DNA of 7,801 bases from Thermocladium sp. UBA166. Its GTDB lineage: Archaea > Thermoproteota > Thermoprotei > Thermoproteales > Thermocladiaceae. Positions 5,332 through 7,801 of this stretch are shown here, piece after piece (within the stretch, counting starts at the first letter, position 1; each line of letters begins with the position of its first letter). The notes beneath the pieces are model-generated. The model did no database searches and was not told the origin of the DNA. It saw nothing but the letters and a program-made list of their open reading frames with translations. Location of the stretch: NCBI GenBank assembly GCA_002508315.1, contig DAHE01000012.1:17836-25636 (forward strand), read 5' to 3'. Made by a program: the position numbers and the translations under genes.

Positions 5332-6424
5332 TCGTTATCCTGTACTCGCCGATTCTCTCCCTCGCCTTCTCCCTCGCCTCCCTGTGCTGAGCCATGAACT
5401 TGCCCAGCCTCTCGTGCAACATCAACTTGCACTCCCCGCATAGGAGCCTGCCTCCCCTGCAGTCATAGTATATCCTCCTCACCGCTTCATCGCTGTCCTG
5501 GAAGAGCAAGTGGTACTTATAGACGGGGCACGCGTCGGGGTTGCCTCCCAGCCTCCTCTGCTCCTCCACCGTGGCCTGCCCCCCGGTGAAGGCATTCATT
5601 ACCTTCCGCCTCACTGCCTTATCGTCGTCCGTGACGTATATGGATGACTCCGGGTTGGATGCGCTCATCTTATCCTCGCCAGTCAGGCCGGGGAGGAATT
5701 TGCTGTATATGGTGGCCGGCTTGGGGTAGCCCAGCAGTGGGGCGACGTCGCGGCCTAGCCTGAAGTACGGGTCTTGATCTATGGCGGTCGGTATTAGGAC
5801 CGGCACCTCGCCCCCGCTTATGCGGGAGGGCAGGAACGCCATGGCTATCTCCAGGGTCGGGAAGAACGCTGCGCCCACGTTTGTGGAGTCTGTGAAGCCG
5901 AAGGTGTGCTTCAGCGTGGAGAGGGTTAAGTGCTTTCCTATCCTCACGGCTATGCCGTACAGCAGCGATATATCCTCTGTATCTATTATTAAGTGGAGGT
6001 GCTTGGGGTCAAAGCCCAGCGCTATCAAGTCAAGCGCGTTCTCGTACGCCAGCCTATTCGTGTCCTCCAGAGAGTACCCCTCCCTCACGAGGAACTTCTC
6101 GTCATCCGTTAACTCGAAGAAGAACTCCGCGCCGAATCTATCCACGAACCACTTCGCCAGCATCCAAGGAATTAGATGGCCTATGTGGAGGTCCCCGCTT
6201 GGGCCGCGGCCCGCGTAGAGGGCCCACCGCCCGCCCCCGGCTTGCCGCTCTAATATTTGATTTAGATCCCTGTGGGCGTAGAAGTAACCACGCCGCAGCA
6301 ATGGGTGAACGTCCCCGGCCAGCTCCCTCAACCTGCTCAAGTCCTCGTCCGTTATCAATTGAACCCCGAACTCCTTGGCGAGCCTGAGGTAATCTACCTT
6401 GCCTGTAACGCTCCATGGAGTCAC
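5318..6424 (-). CDS. trpS: Tryptophanyl-tRNA synthetase (archaeal/eukaryotic type)
   Basis: Class Ic synthetase that charges tRNA-Trp. The 368-residue length is normal for archaea. The N-terminal TPWSVTGKVDY (2-12) is the family-typical TPWEVxGxxDY block. GRGPSGDLHIGHL (72-84) carries the HIGH signature at 80-83, and AIDQDPYFRL (214-223) lines the active site. DKMSAS (251-256) is the KMSKS equivalent. CGEC (329-332), with C322 just before it, may bind zinc or be structural. The C-terminal basic helix (about 341-358) is consistent with tRNA binding. The start is GTG at 6424: no ATG lies in frame between it and an upstream stop, and the family begins only a few residues before TPW. A TATA-like TTTTTAAG at 6490-6483 predicts a leader of about 35 nt, unusual among these mostly leaderless genes. 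It converges on pyk, with a 14-bp overlap, and is divergent from rpl10e. Confidence 0.95.
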   Translation of the reverse strand: MTPWSVTGKVDYLRLAKEFGVQLITDEDLSRLRELAGDVHPLLRRGYFYAHRDLNQILERQAGGGRWALYAGRGPSGDLHIGHLIPWMLAKWFVDRFGAEFFFELTDDEKFLVREGYSLEDTNRLAYENALDLIALGFDPKHLHLIIDTEDISLLYGIAVRIGKHLTLSTLKHTFGFTDSTNVGAAFFPTLEIAMAFLPSRISGGEVPVLIPTAIDQDPYFRLGRDVAPLLGYPKPATIYSKFLPGLTGEDKMSASNPESSIYVTDDDKAVRRKVMNAFTGGQATVEEQRRLGGNPDACPVYKYHLLFQDSDEAVRRIYYDCRGGRLLCGECKLMLHERLGKFMAQHREAREKARERIGEYRITTKLS

Positions 6425-6482
6425 AGAGAAATTACCATTGCCCTCCAGATGGGAATCACTGAAGGCCTTGGAGGGGCATTGC

Positions 6483-6490
6483 CTTAAAAA
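6483..6490 (-). promoter_or_regulatory. Putative TATA box for trpS
   Basis: On the minus strand TTTTTAAG lies about 62 bp before the GTG start. With normal TATA-to-start-site spacing the transcript would begin near 6460. A GGAGGG (6446-6441) lies in that leader but is about 16 nt from the GTG, further than usual for a Shine-Dalgarno. Confidence 0.45.
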
Positions 6491-6550
6491 TTATTCCCCG
6501 CCCGTTAATGCTGCTCAGCCCCAACTCTAAAGGGATCAGTTAAGTAATCC

Positions 6551-6557
6551 ATATAAA
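6551..6557 (+). promoter_or_regulatory. TATA box for rpl10e
   Basis: ATATAAA is centred about 26 bp before the ATG at 6580, consistent with a leaderless transcript. A weak GGTGA at 6573-6577 sits too close to the ATG to act as an SD. Confidence 0.7.
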
Positions 6558-6579
6558 CCCGTCCCGAATGCGGTGAGTC

Positions 6580-7134
6580 ATGCCATTAAGACCGGGAAGG
6601 TGCTATAGGAAGCTGGAGCGGCCCTACACTAGGACCAAGTACATACACGGAGCGCCCTATGCTCAAATACCCAAGTTCGAGATGGGGGCCACGAAGCCCA
6701 AGGAGAGGGAGAGATTCACGCACGTGGTTGCCCTCTTCCCCCTAACCTCCGGCCAGATAAGGGTTAACTCGCTGGAGGCGGCTAGGCAGATGGCGTATAA
6801 GTACCTATCCGCGACTCTCACGGATCAGAACTTCTACCTGAAGCTGAATAAGTACCCTCACCACGTGATCAGGGAGAACAAGATGTTAGCCATGGCTGGA
6901 GCCGATCGTCTGCAGGAGGGGATGAGGCAATCATTTGGGGTGCCCACTGGCCGAGCCATTCAAATAAAGAGGGGCGACATTCTCTTCTACGTGGAGGTTG
7001 AGGAGAAGAACGTGAGCCACGCCAAGATAGCATTGAAGAGGGCCATGTCCAAGCTAGCCATAACTTGCCGCATGGTTACGGCTAAGAAGGGGGAGCCCCT
7101 CCTCATTCTAGGCAGAGAAGAATCCCTCGCATGA
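6580..7134 (+). CDS. rpl10e: Large-subunit ribosomal protein uL16 (archaeal L10e)
   Basis: Component of the 50S subunit near the A-site tRNA and peptidyl-transferase centre; its eukaryotic counterpart joins in late 60S maturation with help from Lsg1-type GTPases. At 184 residues it is slightly longer than many archaeal homologues. The start MPLRPGRCYRK is the family signature, followed by YTRTKYIHGAP (16-26), IPKFEMG (30-36), GQIRVNSLEAARQMAYKYL (58-76), YPHHVIRENKM (92-102), AGADRLQEGMRQSFG (105-119) and a C-terminal helix ending in KLAITCRM (154-161). An additional tail, VTAKKGEPLLILGREESLA, follows the usual end of the conserved domain. The YIHGAP and PHHVIREN loops are the RNA-contacting parts. 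Expression is probably from its own promoter, back to back with trpS. The 3' end overlaps a convergent small gene by 32 bp. Confidence 0.97.
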   Translation: MPLRPGRCYRKLERPYTRTKYIHGAPYAQIPKFEMGATKPKERERFTHVVALFPLTSGQIRVNSLEAARQMAYKYLSATLTDQNFYLKLNKYPHHVIRENKMLAMAGADRLQEGMRQSFGVPTGRAIQIKRGDILFYVEVEEKNVSHAKIALKRAMSKLAITCRMVTAKKGEPLLILGREESLA

Positions 7135-7441
7135 CGTAGGCCACCTGCCTCACAACCTCGCCCGTGGAGTACCCCCTTCTCATCACGTCCACGCTCACCC
7201 AGAGGATCACTTCATCATCCCCGTTTGCCTTCACCATGACCCTCCCAAACCTGGACTCACACATCTTCCCCTCATCCCCATCCCGCAGTCCCAGGTACCT
7301 CAGTAGGCGCGGAACGACCCGCCCAACGCCGCGGCCCCGGTACTCGCAGGGCACGTAATTCAAGCCGTTAATTGAGTAATTGCCGTAATTCATGTCGCAT
7401 TGCACATCCAAGCCATCCGCCTCGAATTGCAGCATGCTCAT
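7103..7441 (-). CDS. Small protein of unknown function
   Basis: I do not recognise this protein. From 7441 it has 112 residues and starts MSMLQFEADG; the frame has an earlier ATG at 7456 (117 residues). The 7441 start fits a TATA box (7470-7463) about 26 bp upstream; the 7456 start would be only about 11 bp away. The N-terminal half is Tyr/Asn-rich (YGNYSINGLNYVP). A basic glycine-rich segment GRGVGRVVPRLLRYLG (about 37-52) follows, then a predicted mixed alpha/beta C-terminus with VILWVSVDVM and a hydrophobic helix (VVRQVAYVMRGILL). Four cysteines are scattered without a metal motif. There is no signal peptide. Codon choice (AGG/AGA Arg, GTG/GTA Val) resembles the neighbours, which supports coding. 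It overlaps the 3' end of rpl10e by 32 bp on the opposite strand. It may be a lineage-restricted protein. Confidence 0.6.
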   Translation of the reverse strand: MSMLQFEADGLDVQCDMNYGNYSINGLNYVPCEYRGRGVGRVVPRLLRYLGLRDGDEGKMCESRFGRVMVKANGDDEVILWVSVDVMRRGYSTGEVVRQVAYVMRGILLCLE

Positions 7442-7462
7442 GGACGGGGATCCCATGCTTCA

Positions 7463-7470
7463 CTATAAAG
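7463..7470 (-). promoter_or_regulatory. TATA box for the small minus-strand gene
   Basis: On the minus strand CTTTATAG. It is half of the perfect 12-bp palindrome ATAAAGCTTTAT (7465-7476), so the same site could direct TBP in either orientation. It sets the predicted start near 7441. Confidence 0.5.
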
Positions 7471-7530
7471 CTTTATGGTAATGCAGCTCCACGGGCCGCC
7501 CATGAAGCTGGCGCGCATGTTTTTGAGCGG

Positions 7531-7610
7531 GCAATTAATGCTCGTCGCTGCCCGGCGGTATGCATTGATCTTTATATTCTAATTTGCTAGAGAAAAACAA
7601 GCAATTAATG
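7531..7610. repeat. Direct repeat GCAATTAATG, two copies 70 bp apart
   Basis: The 10-mer GCAATTAATG occurs at 7531-7540 and exactly again at 7601-7610 in the same orientation. Two copies this close could be regulator sites for a flanking gene or coincidence in AT-rich DNA. Confidence 0.4.
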
Positions 7611-7683
7611 GTAGAATTGTATGAATGCTTCATCTTAAATTATGGGGAACTAGTGTTCATATTTTGCTCAACTCAACGCAAAG

Positions 7684-7691
7684 ATTAAATA
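7684..7691 (+). promoter_or_regulatory. TATA box for the last gene
   Basis: ATTAAATA after a purine-rich GCAAAG is centred about 30 bp before the ATG at 7718. It suggests a leaderless start there. Confidence 0.5.
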
Positions 7692-7717
7692 GTATTTACA
7701 TTTATTCATCTACTACA

Positions 7718-7801
7718 ATGTCGTTTAACAGCATATTCAATACTAAGACGGATGCAATGGGGCAAGCCATCTCATCGACCGGCTCCGGTGAGGAGAGGGA
7801 G
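7718..7801 (+). CDS. Start of an unidentified protein (cut by the window end)
   Basis: Only the first 28 codons are present, beginning MSFNSIFNTKTDAMGQAISS and continuing into a Ser/Gly/Glu-rich stretch. I do not recognise it from so little. The frame is open from an earlier in-frame ATG at 7625 (31 codons upstream, directly after a TGA), but that section is very AT-rich and contains the TATA box, so 7718 is preferred. There is no obvious signal peptide in the visible part. The remainder lies beyond the window. Confidence 0.55.
   Translation, partial: MSFNSIFNTKTDAMGQAISSTGSGEERE

Larger units (their letters stand above)
7457..7717. other. AT-rich intergenic stretch without a confident gene
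   Basis: This interval between divergent genes turns strongly AT-rich from about 7560. It contains the 12-bp palindrome at 7465-7476, a possible hairpin CGGGCA/TGCCCG (7528-7533 with 7549-7554), another TATA-like CTTTATAT (7570-7577) and a repeated GCAATTAATG. A 26-codon reading frame at 7502-7582 is too short to call. I see no tRNA, box C/D RNA or CRISPR structure. Confidence 0.5.

Noticed and set aside
5781..6218. 145-codon plus-strand frame inside trpS
   Set aside because: Antisense to the conserved TrpRS catalytic core; no recognisable protein features.
7194..7215. Minus-strand ATGATGA that could be a C box
   Set aside because: Lies inside the small coding frame and has no D box CTGA at a suitable distance.
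7502..7582. 26-codon hydrophobic reading frame MKLARMF... in the intergenic gap
   Set aside because: Too short, no SD, and the TATA spacing (about 35 bp) does not fit well; listed only as a possibility in a finding.

Overview
The window reads as a piece of a hyperthermophilic or thermophilic crenarchaeal chromosome, most likely Thermoproteales. The evidence is an archaeal uL16/L10e ribosomal protein, an archaeal/eukaryotic-type TrpRS, an archaeal-type dCTP deaminase, a UPF0148/SSSCA1 zinc-finger protein, heavy AGG/AGA arginine use, and TATA boxes about 25-28 bp upstream of most start codons, which implies mainly leaderless mRNAs. The genus assignment is not secure.

Left part (1-1275): two plus-strand genes, each with its own TATA box: dcd (nucleotide metabolism) and a UPF0148 zinc-ribbon protein. 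The gap at 1042-1275 is not empty. It holds a well-formed box C/D guide sRNA on the plus strand (about 1207-1260), with two 12-nt guides and its own TATA box. One guide has a 10-nt complement in the conserved 16S rRNA segment around E. coli 909-918. A weaker box C/D candidate lies on the minus strand (about 1094-1043) and reaches the end of the UPF0148 gene.

Middle (1276-3773, minus strand): a circularly permuted ribosome-assembly-type GTPase is followed, with a 16-bp overlap, by a protein I recognise as a diverged archaeo-eukaryotic primase (PriS-like) homologue. All three of its catalytic-motif positions appear substituted while the nucleotide-binding RxPxSLH motif remains. Upstream of the pair is a LigB/DODA-type extradiol dioxygenase family gene, whose TATA box sits inside a 20-bp dyad.

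Right part (3774-7801): pyruvate kinase (+) converges with trpS (-), the two overlapping by 14 bp. rpl10e/uL16 (+), divergent from trpS, converges with a small unrecognised minus-strand gene, overlapping by 32 bp. An AT-rich gap of about 275 bp follows, and then the first 28 codons of an unrecognised plus-strand gene run off the end.

Most genes are housekeeping (translation, nucleotide and carbon metabolism). The most unusual items are the apparently catalytically dead primase-like protein co-expressed with a GTPase, and the box C/D sRNA locus between two convergent genes.
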